From Antedon bifida (lineage: Eukaryota > Echinodermata > Crinoidea > Comatulida > Antedonidae), in the NCBI GenBank assembly GCA_963402885.1, contig OY727098.1, forward strand, positions 26,698,417-26,762,416: a stretch of DNA of 64,000 bases, given 5' to 3'. A program made the position numbers and the translations under genes. The stretch's first letter is position 1. Each line of letters opens with the position of its first letter. This document shows, in pieces, positions 1 through 12,900 of the stretch. The notes under the pieces are model-generated. The model worked only from the letters and a program-made list of their open reading frames with translations. It did no database searches and was not told the origin of the DNA.

Positions 1-789
1 AATCACATTCTGTCTGCGATAATGTTGCCGCTAGTAATAAAAGGTGACATTAGTCAAACTTGCTAGTGAACAATAAAAGTGGTAAGCGAATGTACATGAT
101 GTGATTGGACAGAATGTTGTGACAAAGAAGAATGTTAAACATTAACATTTATTGGAAAAAGGTAAACATGAAGAACATTTGGGCCTGGTTTTATACAATG
201 ACCTCTTGGTTGAGGATGAAAATAAATAAATGAAGCCTGTCAAAGGGGTAACATTCTGATAAATGAGAAAGAAGATTAAACAACACACTCGCATACTTGC
301 AAGTCAAACAATATTACCGAGCAAATGTTGAAAACTCAAAAGAGGTTTCATTGTAAGGAGGTCATTGAAATTGATGCTTTTTCATCTTTATCTTTAATAA
401 AGTAATTGATATGTTCATTCACGTTTTATTAATCATTAATGATTTAAAGTTTTTGTTTGTTTTATTCGGTACTCAAAGAAGATAACATAAAGCTGAAATA
501 GCTTATCCAACGTCTGCCAATACCCAGGTAACCAATAAGATCCTCTTCTCATGGTACTGTATCATTGTTGCTCTTGTCCTTTCAGCTTATTCTAAAGCTC
601 TGTCTACACTGTCAAAATGTGATGTGCCCATATATGGACATGATGATGTCTTATCACTACCATAGTTGGGCACATCACACTTTTTTTTGTCAAACTAGTT
701 TGATAGTGTAGACAGAGCTTAATGGTTCTCACAGGTTTCCACTACTGGACTGTAATTTGGACAACAAATTAAAATGTGAATTATCGTAC
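1..789 (-). other. Intron 11 of PRKG1 (runs off the left edge)
   Basis: Donor GTACGATAATTC follows exon 11. It contains one MITE (593-722) and otherwise AT-rich sequence with no coding signal. The next PKG exon must lie left of base 1. Confidence 0.8.
593..722. mobile_element. MITE family 1, copy 1
   Basis: Founder description of the family: both ends carry the terminal inverted repeat AAGCTCTGTCTACACTATCA (and its complement TGATAGTGTAGACAGAGCTT), usually within TA/TTA...TAA. The interior is also inverted: TGTGATGTGCCCATATATGG faces CCATATTTGGGCACATCACA, around a GATGATGTCATATCACTACC centre. The whole element is nearly self-complementary, 80-250 bp, with no coding capacity: a non-autonomous DNA transposon. 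This copy is in intron 11, 68 nt from the exon 11 donor. Confidence 0.9.
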
Positions 790-926
790 CTTACAATAAA
801 GTCACATCTTGATTCTAACATTATCTTCTTCTCAGACATAATATGTTCTTGTTGCCTTGTTTCTACAATGTGTTTCTTCTTAAGTTGTTTGAGGGCGTAT
901 GTTTTATCATGCCCTTTTATCGACAC
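790..926 (-). CDS. PRKG1: PRKG1 exon 11 (kinase beta3 Lys and alphaC helix)
   Basis: 137 nt after acceptor GTTCTAG. It encodes 384-428 plus two bases of Arg429 and ends [30 protein letters not shown] contains the ATP-binding Lys396; the Glu of SEKKIM (415) is the alphaC Glu that salt-bridges it. DFIVR closes the exon as in vertebrates. It is the last PKG exon visible: the next expected block (LYRTFKD...) is not found in bases 1-789. Hairpin-forming MITEs lie 68 nt downstream and 103 nt upstream. Confidence 0.96.
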
Positions 927-3900
927 CTAGAACATGACAATAACAAAATCATATAATATGTTTCTACTTGGCAATAGTAATGTGATTTTTATACATGGTT
1001 TTTTATTTAACTTTATTAGCTATCAGAGTTAAGCCTTGTCTACACTATCAAACTTTATGTGACAAAAAATGTGATGTGGCACATCACACTTTTTTTTGGT
1101 CAAAATAGTTTGATAGTGTAGACAGACCTTTTACACATGATATAAATTAAAATACAAACGATTTAAATGTACCAAGAATCTAATTTACTGTAATTCAATT
1201 TTCTGAATAAGTAAATAATAAGTCAGAATTGATAATTTAATTTTGAAAACAAAACACTTAAAAATGTAAATGTAATTAATTTTTCGGTAAAAATGTCCTG
1301 ATCTTACAAATTAGTCATTTAAATCTGGCTAGTCAAGTTTTTTTGCTGTTAAAACCAACAATTAAGAATCGAAAGTGTCAGCTTATACACATGCATACAG
1401 AAGGATTTGAAAGATGGAAACATGAATACGCATATGTATAAGCCGACACTTTCAATATGCCGCAAACAAATTTGCTTAGCGGAAAATAGGCTTTAAGCCT
1501 ATTTTTATACTTACTTAAGAAAGAAAAAAATATCTAACATATTAGAGCTAAATATTAAGCTTTTCCTTTGCCATTATTTTTATTATTTATTATTATCAAA
1601 TACTATTATTGTACTACAGAATTGCTATGCCTGGAATTGCTATATAAATAGAAGATTCAAGATAACTATATTGTCAAAATATTCAATTCAATTCAATCTT
1701 CAAGGCAACAATAGCAGTAAATAAGACATTTAAAAATTAAGTAAACAGTTATATAAAAATATACAATATATTATGTTTAAATTCATTATACAGTATAGAA
1801 CAGTATATGATAAACAGGGACATTATTCATGGACACTGCAGACAGTTATTGGTCACATCACATTTTGAACTTGCATAGAACACATGTCTTGAAGCTTGGA
1901 CATTTGATCATCGTCAATAAACTTACCAATTCAACTCGTCCAAATCCGCCAACGCCGAGTGTGGTTAAGACGCTCAGCTCCTCTAGATGAAGACCTGCAT
2001 ATTCAGAATCAATGCTAAACAAACAAATAATCAATAATAATATGATAATAAGCTAAACAGATTTATCAAAAATAAAACTTACTCAAGACAATTTCTCCAA
2101 GATAACCGCACAGTAACTGCGGTTGATTACAGTTGTCAATAAACAGGTTTTTTTTTTAAAATAAATTTATTGCTGTCTTTAACTCTCAATATCAAAATTT
2201 GTTTCATTTTTTTCAAGTAAACAATTTTTTTACATGAACCAAATTTGTTTTTTAATACAATAACTATAATATCCACTTTTAGTCATGGTTTGATAAAACA
2301 TGACAAGAAATACCTCCCCAACCCACCCCTCCTCCAAATCCACATCTAAATCTCTGTATCCTTAAAATATCATAAAATAGCTTAAGTAATTATTTTACCA
2401 TTGATTACAAACAGAAACGGTTATAAAATAAGCACAATAAATCAAATATATTTTACAATAGCGAGATATATAAAGGTAATTCTACACCTACTACAAATTG
2501 CTTTGGGAATATGGACTTTCAATGGGCTAGATTACAACTTTTTACAAGAAGAAAAATTAATTACATGATTCATAAATCGAAAATTGTTGTATTGTAACTA
2601 TTTTCTGGAGAAGTGTTAAGCTCTGTCTACACTATCAGACTAAAAAGTGTGCCCAAATATGGTAGTGATATGACATAATCATGTCCATATATAGGCACAT
2701 CACATTTTTTTGTCACATAAAGTTTAATAGTTTAGACAGAGCATTAGGCAACTTACAGTAAATAGATCATGCTGGTTACATTGGCAATATCACAAGAGAG
2801 TGATGATGTCAGATGATGATAATGTTGATGTCAGATGATGATGATGTCAGATGATGGTGATGATGTCTGATGTCAGATGATGATAGTGATGTCAGATGAT
2901 GATAATGATTTGTGACTAAAATTCAGTATGGATTGAATGCATATGATGTCTCATTGCATTTCATCTGTTTCTATCAACAATAATGTTGTCACTCAATATG
3001 TTGATTGAAATAAAATGTAACTGACATTTTCTATCAATAGAGATAAATGATGACATAGATGCCATTCTTGAACATTTATCCAAAAGAAATTATGTTGGTA
3101 AACCACCAAGTGACCTAGGGTATGGAACAGACTTTTGGAGATGATTGCGATGGCGGTCCATACCCAAGGACCATGGGGTTAATTCACAACTTGAAGTAAT
3201 TAAAGGGTGTTGTGTACTTACGCATTTTTGATTCCTTCGTCTGATTTTCTGTTTCTTACAGATTCAAGAGTTGTTGCTAGTTGATAGTAAGATCTGTAAA
3301 TACAGTAAAGATGGTTTAAAGACATGTTTGATATAAGACTGTTAACAATATTTGTGAGTAAAAAATGTTTTTAAAAATGTTTTTTACAATTTTGATAAAT
3401 AATAATGTTGCTGTAATAATATAATAATAATAATATAATAAATAATTTTATAAAACATGTTAATGTTAATAAATAATTTTGGTTTTAGATAAAATACGTT
3501 GATATTGTATTGACATTATGCATATATAATATTATATAATGCATATATTGAAATCGATTGATTGACTATAGTTTTTTTCTTTTTGGCTGTAATAGGTTTT
3601 TCATAAGAAAATCGTTGACCAAAAGACTTTTAAAAGAATAAAATAAGGTTGACTTACTCTCCATCTATTGCAAGACATGTGGCTCCTCCTTTTCCTGCTA
3701 AAACATTGAATTTTCTTACAGATTCTCTGAAAGTATACAAAAACAATGTTTATAGAAGTGTACGTTGTTTTCCATTTTGCAAAATAAATTGAAAAAAATA
3801 CATCTATAAACCGTGACAATCTTTTCTAATAAACAGATATCTGACACAACATAGTTAACAAGAAATTAGACATGTTTGATGTGACTGGACACCTTAAAGC

Positions 3901-6900
3901 TCTGTCTACACTATCAAACTAGTTTGACAATGTGCCCAAATATGGTAGTGATATGCTTAAATATGGTAGTAATATGACATCACCGTGTCCATATATAGGC
4001 ACATCACATTTTTTTGTAACATAAAAGTTTGATAGTGTAGACAGAGCTTTAAGCGTGTTTACCAGAAAGTCAAGTTATTTTCAATTTATCAGTTCTATAT
4101 TCAATTCAATTCAAAGCAACATTTATTTTCTCCTTTCATATACAAAACAGATTTCAATAAACAATATATATGTAAACAAAACATATGTACACTGTTGAAT
4201 GTTATACTAATTATTCTACAGCAAGCAAATGTTAATAATGTTCTATTGATTAATACAAATGGTTATTGATTAATACAAATGGTTATTGATTAATACAAAT
4301 AATTATTAATACAAATAATTATTTATTAATACAAATAATTATTAATACAAATAATTATTAATTATTACAAATGATTATAGATTAATACAAATGATTACCG
4401 ATTAATACAAATGATTATCGATTAATACAAATGATTATTGATTAATACAAATGGTTATTGATTAATACAAATGATTATTGATTAATACAAATGATTATTG
4501 ATTAATACAAATGATTATTGATTAATACAAATGATTATTTATTAATACAAATGATTATTGATTAATACAAATGATTATTGATTAATACAAATGTGCAGTT
4601 CATTAATATTTGGTTAATTAATTAATTGATTACTAATTAAATCTAGACATTTATTTAGAAGGGATATCAAATCAATATTTCAATTGCATTTGCCATTAAG
4701 ATGAAATGAAATTCAAATTTCATGTTTCTGTCAAGTTGACTGACAGCTGTCAAAGTGAATGATATATTAAAGTAAGCTGATCTCTTGAACGATGGCAGAA
4801 TAATAACTTGCTTTATTAATAATATGGTTAATTTAGCAGCTATGGCAAAAAAATCAAAACGCTTTCTTATGACAAATGATTTGTCAATGTTGATATGTGT
4901 ATATACATTGATACATAGAAGCAAATGGCAGACTAATTAAAGTAACAGAGCCGGAATTCTCTCAACGTAAATGAGGATTTTATTTTCTATCTGTATTTAA
5001 AAGGTTTTGTTAATAATTAACTGCGGTTTAGTGGTGGCATTTTTAGGTCATTTGCTCACAATAAACAGTATTTTATACTACAAATTACCATTATTATGCA
5101 AACATTTTAAAACCTAAGAATATATTTAATCACCAAATCATTTTTTGCGTGTCAATATAGCTAGACGGTTCTAGAAAGCCATTGGCTCGTCTGCCAACGC
5201 TGCTGAAATATCATCCAATGTAAACATCTTGCAGCTAAATGACACGCATGGCAATTATCTGTAATCTTATCGTTGATAGGGGGTGTTTTTCTTGAATTTC
5301 CTCAAACGACGGACTAGTGGTAGCCGAAGGGAGTCTGGTAATGCGGTTCGACAAGTAATAACGTTAAGCTTACCGACTCAAATTCTGCATTAGGGGATAA
5401 GGTGCAAGCAAGTAAATTGTCTTATTTACTAACAAATCACAACGTGCATGGTATTACCGTTTATATATAGACAAAGTATAATAGTTGTTTCAGGCAAACG
5501 ACCTTAATACGTAGCATGTATAATTACAGCGCTATATTTACTCTCTATTTGTATTCAAAGTCTAAGTATAGTTCAATTTGATCTTTATTTTGCAGATGCA
5601 TTTTGGCCATCTGTACGATCTCCAGGATATGTTTAAATACAATTAAAACTTCACACTCGCAAATAAACATACAGCCACACATCGATACGATTTGTGTAAA
5701 TTTGTGAAGCGTGTTATTATCTATTTGCAACTGCAGATGAACATAGTCTATTATTGATCATCATTATTACTTCTTTTTTCACAAGACTTCATTATGTATT
5801 AAGTATGCCACTATTATAAATCTTGTGCACGCTGCTGAACCTTGTCACATACAGGTATCAATTGCAAGTAGAAAGTTAAATACATACATGCATCGTCATG
5901 GACAAGTTGTGTGTGCTCTACACTCAGCATATTACATACATATTATTCAGTATGGATAATATGTAGTTGTCTCTCTTTCTTGTTGCCCGTCTATGCTTAT
6001 ATTGTATTAAAAACGTCGTACAATAGTTGACCATCATATTATGGTTAAGAATGCAAAGGCAAAATAAATATCACAGCTTTTGAGGGCATTTTCACTCAAG
6101 CTCCTGTTCTTTTTTGCATTTTTAAAATGTATATTAATTATTTATTTTCAATACTTTATTTTTGTCAAATGTTTACATTTTATTTGAAAGAAGAAATAAA
6201 TGTTATTTGAAATGAAATGAAAATTCTGTTCCGAAGAGGTCTCATTTTGGACACTTTCAAAGTGCTGGAGAACAGAGCGGTAAAAATGGTTCCTCTGTAT
6301 CATTTCCAATTTGTTTTTGGTTATTTTAGGATATTAATGACGTTTTATTCTTCATTGTTTGTAAAGCGTATTAGGGTTTATGTAATTATATTATCATATC
6401 ATTATATTAATAATAGATAGATACTCAAAATATGAATTAAAATTGTGGATTTCATCAGAGGAAAGTTGTTTAGTGCATTTTTGCAGGAGCTAGCTTCTTT
6501 ATTCACTCAGCAATATATTCATCACTGGAATTAAACTTGCTATCACCATACTATAAAGCTGTTTTTACAAGGTTCAGCTGCATAGCAATTACGTGCATGT
6601 ATCCTTCTGCAAATTCAACTTTCAATTTTGTAAGAAACATAAAACAAGGTTTGAGATACTATTAATCAAGTCTGTACTTACAGTTCTGGATATTGTCATT
6701 CATCCAGGTAGTATAAAATATATAAGGGATAGTGTTGACCGAAAGCTCTGCTACTTATTTTTGCTGTTTCACTTTATCGTTTTGATTTAGGTTTTTGCTT
6801 ATTTTATTTTGTATCTCCATTGAGATCCAGCCACTGATACTCACAGCATTATTTTCAGTAATTTGCCTTTGGATTTATATATATATATATCTGTATACAA

Positions 6901-9900
6901 TTCTTTATGTTAAACCAGTAATAGACAACCGCAAATCTTAATCTGGCAATGACTAGACGTTAGTGGTTGCTTGTTGTAGAGCAGCGTCCCCTAATAGTAA
7001 ACTAGGTCTGCGAATTGCCGAAATTCTTTCGGCTTTTCAGGTGAAATGAGTTGGTCATATATGTGAGAAAGCGAGAACTATTCATGCTATTTTTGTTTTT
7101 TTCTGATCCATATATATATCTGTACTTACTTATTTTGAAAGTTTTCTTCTCCAATATTATCTCCCTTTGCAATTTTTTTAATGAATTGAACTTCAGAATG
7201 GGCAGATAACCGACCTGTTACATCACACTGAAAAACAAGTCATACAACAATTAAACATGAATTAAATGTATACAAATGCAGTACATTGTCATTACAAATA
7301 CAGGTGTATTTTAAATGTAAATTTATTGTTTTCTAATTCTTCTTTTGAAATGTTAATCAATTTAGAAGATGCTATACTGGATGTTCTTCTTCTACTGTAT
7401 TTTAAATATTTTTATTTTATGCTTCTCCTCCGGGAGGTTTTAGAATTAAATAAATAAATATCCTTTAATAGTTTTAAAAAAACATTTTAAATGTATCTGT
7501 AATCAGTTTTAAAGAATATTTTATTTTCAACATTTTTATCAACGGTACGTTATTATCATTCTAGCGGTTTTTTTGGTCACTTATTTCTATAAAGTAATAG
7601 GTCGATAAACCAAGGTATTTTAACACAGTCCTCATTTTAAGATATTAGAGTAGAAATTTATATTTTACTTAACACATGTCTAAGTGCTGTGGTTAACAAC
7701 ACACACTGTAAATCACCTGGCATGACGACACCTTCAATTGCACTATTTGCAAAGTACTAATTTTACCTTCTAAAGCTCTGTCTACACTATCAAACTTTAT
7801 GTGACAAAAAAAAGTGATATGTCTATTATATGGACACGATGATGTCATATCATTACCATATTTGTGTATATCACTACCATATTTGGGCACATCACACTTT
7901 TTTTGATAGTGTAGACAGAGCTTTAAAAAGTGTTTACATACAAAGAATACAGATTTTACAGTCTGAATTTGAAGTAGACTAATTTAAACCACTTGTAATA
8001 GTCAAGAACTGCTAGACTACAGGTAATCAGTAATTCATTGTCTTTTCCGCCATTTTAATTCTAAAATTGTGCATATTAATTATTTATTCAGGCAAAAGAT
8101 ACATTTTACAAAATATAATAAAAATCAACAAATTAAACAAACATGACGCAAGGAGAAAATATAAAATCATAGTCACTAGCTGTCAGGAAAGCACAAAAGC
8201 AGCCTAAGCCACTGTCACCAATTAGGTGTGTACCTCCAACCAATGAATACTAAATAAGTAATATAAATAACATAGATGATGATATTGATGATGATGTAAT
8301 TATTATTAAGTCTATAGTTTATATATGTAAATGTTAAATTTAATTATAAATAAAACACACAGTACAGTAATTAATAATTTTGAACAAACATTTATATTGT
8401 AGGTGTAATACATTTTGTTTTTAATAATTTGGTAATTCAAACATGAATAGCACTGCACATTTTAATGAGTCTAATGTGTAGATTTCTACTTTCCAAGTAG
8501 TGAATATTACTGTGCTAAGTGTCCTAAATTGAGTGAAAACTAGCACAACTGAATTTAAACAGAAGGTGAGTATCTATGAAATGCACATCGCCATCGTCCA
8601 GAGAGAATTGAGCCATCAAACAAAAGAACATATCAACATCCAGTCATTTAAATCGTCAAATGAGTTTCCAATCATCAAATAGTAAATTACAGAACATTGT
8701 CCTGTGTTCTACATCAGCTTATTTTAAATATTTATTTGTTTTTGTTAATCCAGCTACAAATTCAGACCACGTCAGTCTTGACGTAATCAGTATTGTTCCG
8801 GGTATGACAAACAATCTCTCAAATTTATTTAATTTAACCATTACAAAAAACCTATAAAAATGCTGGTTATTTTTGTTGCTATACAATGCAACAAAACTGG
8901 ATAGATTAGCCTGTGAGATTCTATTTGCAGCAAGGAATTTTAACTTACAAACAGTGCTAAACAAAATAATTAATTTAATCCCACTAAGCGTAGTATTATA
9001 AAGACCCTATAAATCTAAGTACACATTTTCAGACTTGGTTTAGTGTGTCTCTTAAAATAACATCGACTTTACTGTATGTTCAATCTTATGTTCGACCAGA
9101 ATTAATATAACACTATACTTTTTATACAGATTAAGCTAATTAGTTGTGAAACCTGTATTTAAACTATAAATAGTTCTTGCAATGTCTATATCATATAATA
9201 TAATATTATTAAGCTATGTTTAATTCTATCATTTTATGTAAATTAGGTACTATATAGCATGCTGATTTTATTCACTTAATGTGAATATACTCTATATGAA
9301 AGACTTCACAAACAAAATTTGCATAATTACATTATATAACGCAATGTGAATGTACTGTAAAATTTACATAATTTGCACTATTTTACATTTTTGTGTGTTA
9401 ATTATGGCCTGCAATTACTAATTATACTATTGAAATAATTATAATTTCAATGATATATTAATATGTATCTTTACTATAGTATCACAAAATTAATTGGATT
9501 TAATTAAATAGTTAAAATAGATAATCTTCAAATTAATTAATTGTAAGCTATCTGTATATAAGATAAATAATTCAAAATAAGACTACATAAAGTGTGTTGA
9601 AACGTTGGGTGACAACAGCCTACAGATAAGAACATGAATACAACGTTTCTCATCCAATTACAAATCTGAAAATTCATTAGCCGTCAAAATACATGTGGCA
9701 TCAAAAATAGAAAAGCATTTAATCCCTAGAGAAGCTTACATTGACATTAACAAGTTGATGCAACACCAGAAAGAGTAGGGTGTGTCAAAAACTGAATGTT
9801 TATGAGTGAGATTCTATTCTAAAGTTTTGGTTTTATTTCACACCTACTTTTATTAAAACAAAATATTTAAAATTACTTTTATTCAATTACAGAAAGTCGG

Positions 9901-12900
9901 TTCCATCTTAAATCAAATGTTGGCTAGACCGTGCACAAATGTAGCGCTAGGATTTTTCCGCAAAGTAGAGCAGTTATAGACAGCGCACTCTACAAGTGGG
10001 TTTCTGTCGAGTACCGGCCTACTGCATTGCAATTGTAACAAAAATAAAAGGCTGACCATCTCACAGTTCTTCAATGAACTAAAAACTTTGTAGCATCTCT
10101 ATCTCTCATTAATAATTAAAACATTAATTACCAATCTGAGAAAAGTGTACGTGTGACAAGACTCCACCAATTGACTGGATTTTACTTTGTGCCATCACAC
10201 AGGATGAGATATGGTTGGTATTCTACTAGGTATCAACCCTACCATATCAATTATTTACAATTTAAAAATTCTAATTAAATATAAAAATCACAGTTATTAA
10301 ACAGAATGATATTATTCTCTATAATTGGAAACTTATAAAGTGTGAAATCTGAGGCTGTGCAAGGAAATTAAAAATGATTATTTATTTTTTACATTTTTTA
10401 AGGCTCAGTCATGGATTACGTAGCTTTTAAAATTACATATTGTATTTTTGAGTGTATAGTGTTAAGTGTATTAAAGTTCTAATACTAGGGAATAATTTGA
10501 ATAAAAAGATCTTTTTTTTTTAAAGCAAAAGAGGATTTTATTAAAAGACAAGACGTAGTAAATGAAAAGTGTAAATAGTTAGAATCAATAGAACGACATT
10601 GAGGAGTGATGTGTGTGCTAACAGATGTGCCTGGAAGCAGAACATGATGGTACCCATGACGGAGACAGCGGCGGCTCAGCAATGCATCATATTAAGTAAT
10701 GTTGAATAATAAAAGTCAACAAACTACATGGCTAGAATTACTGAAATGAAGACATTAACATCGACACATTATGTGTCAAAAATGTGGAAATAATCAAATT
10801 TATATCAGAGAAAAGCAATAAATTAGTCATGTGGGAATGAATTTAATCATTTAAAAAAGCGGCATAAGAAACTTTAATGACATGCTAACAAACATAGAAA
10901 CATGTTTAACATTAAGCATAATTATCTATAAAATTATTGAAAACTTTTTAATGTTGAGTAAAAACACAGAGTGAGTTTTTTTTCCCATAATAATAATGAG
11001 TAGTCAGTTTGGAATTTCAATTATTAATACTATACAATCGGAATTTTAATTGTTTTAATTTACAGTACCGACCATCTACCTCCCAATTCGGATACATCAG
11101 ACGCATCAAGTATGTGTATGAATATTTGGATTGATGCAGTGTTAAATATATTAATCTAAATTATATTGAATCTAAGAAAAAGGAATTATTTTTAATATTG
11201 AATTGCCAATTACTTGCAGCACAATTAATTTTGAAATAGACAAAAATACTATACACTCGTATGTTTGGTTGTGAATGTCAAACCATATACTGATGATACT
11301 TAATGAGAGGAAGGTCAATAGAATGTGTAAATAATGCAACCCTTCATCAAAGCCACCCACACGCTATTGCAAGGGTCTTTATTTTCAATTTAAAGCGATG
11401 CAGTAGCTATGACCTTTTTATCATTTCTTCCTTCATGTCTATAGATAAAGAGTACCAACTTTGATACCAAGTATAATATAGCCTTTTGGATGCTCAAACA
11501 TGTTAATTATGATAAAACGCACCGGCTGTTGAGTTCCCAAGAAACCTCAGTTTAATAACGTGATAACGGAGAGCCAGCAAAAGATAAGATAGAATAAACA
11601 TAGGACAGGTGTAAACTGAAATTATTAATATTAAAAGATAAAACTAGGAATTATATTATTGCTTTCCAAATAAAGGGTTCTGGTATAAATCCGAAGCAAG
11701 GAATTGAGTTTAAATAAAAGCTTATTTAATATGTACATCATTATTTTTCAATTCTTGAAATGTTTTCCGATGAGAGCGATGCAACCTTATTTCATTTAAA
11801 CCCCAATGTGTAATTCTTTACTAACTAACTTGCGTGGCCTTGCTATATATAATTACATTTATAGATGTTCTTTATATATTATGCTAAATAATCCAATTGT
11901 TTACTTTGTATTAACTCTTAAAATTGCTCTTAATTCCATAAGCAATTTTCAAGATAGACATCAGATTCTTAAAATATTTTCAAGCCATACACGATTGAAA
12001 CAGCATGATCAAGGTACATCTAGTCTATCATCGCACCACTTTTAAGATCCGACTACAACCAGTTGTTAATTAATACTCGTTTTGAAGGCATTTACAGCTG
12101 TATAAAATACTTCAAACAAAATCTAGTTCTTAGATTGTAGAAAAGAAGTTGTTTGTTTGCAAGGTTTGCGCCGAAAATCTCATAAAAAACAAACCGTGGA
12201 AATGACATTTTGATGTCCTATATTTACCAAATTACTACTGCTTGAAGCAGATTGTTTTGATGAGAATATTGTGTTTGTGAATTTTGGAAATAGCGCAAGA
12301 TGTGCGCGTCAACAAAAGATGTAAAGATATAGACTAATTAAGTCTTTGTCATCATAAAATCTAACAAATTTTCCAATTTATTTCCTCCAAATTTAGATCT
12401 TGCTTACATGACAGTACGTTTTATTTTCTCGATGAGTGAAATATGTTTAGATGAGGAATGGTGAAAATGCCAAGACTTTAATCAAAGGGTTTTAGCACAT
12501 TACCTTTTAAACAAAAAATTTGCAATCTACATATCCACTTCCTATAAGAATGTACTATGTCAAATATCTATTCATACTTTTACATATTATTAATCACCTT
12601 AACTCTGAAAAACCAGAAATTAAATATGAGATATGATGGTGTTCGGCCTAAAGCTGAGTTGTTCATTAAACTAGACGACCTTACCAACCGAAATTAGTGG
12701 TTTATGAAATAAATCACATTACAAGCCTCAGGGACCACACTTTTCAACAACCTGAAGAATTTGCAGCAATATGACGTTGAAAAATGATAATGTGGCACCA
12801 TGAGTTGGTGAATAAAACGTACTGCACATAATTCATTTTAAAAACCTATGTTTTTGTCTTCTCAGAAAACATCCACCTCTTAATTTAAATGTGAGTTTCT

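Larger units (their letters stand above)
927..1926 (-). other. Intron 10
   Basis: Holds MITE copy 2, the 84-bp inverted repeat, and near 1680-1800 an AT-rich block opening with a TTCAA run, like those at about 4098 and 15717 (possible tails of minus-strand retroposons). No gene is seen. Confidence 0.7.
3727..7129 (-). other. Intron 7
   Basis: Contains MITE copy 4, a TTCAATTCAA-started block (4098-4200), the 20-bp tandem array (4244-4593), a higher-GC patch (5150-5400) with no recognisable gene, and one member of a dispersed repeat pair (6768-6880) running into a TA dinucleotide run. Confidence 0.7.

Noticed and set aside
1..589. Exon 12 of the kinase (LYRTFKD... region)
   Set aside because: No minus-strand frame with kinase motifs and splice signals was found; it must lie outside the window.
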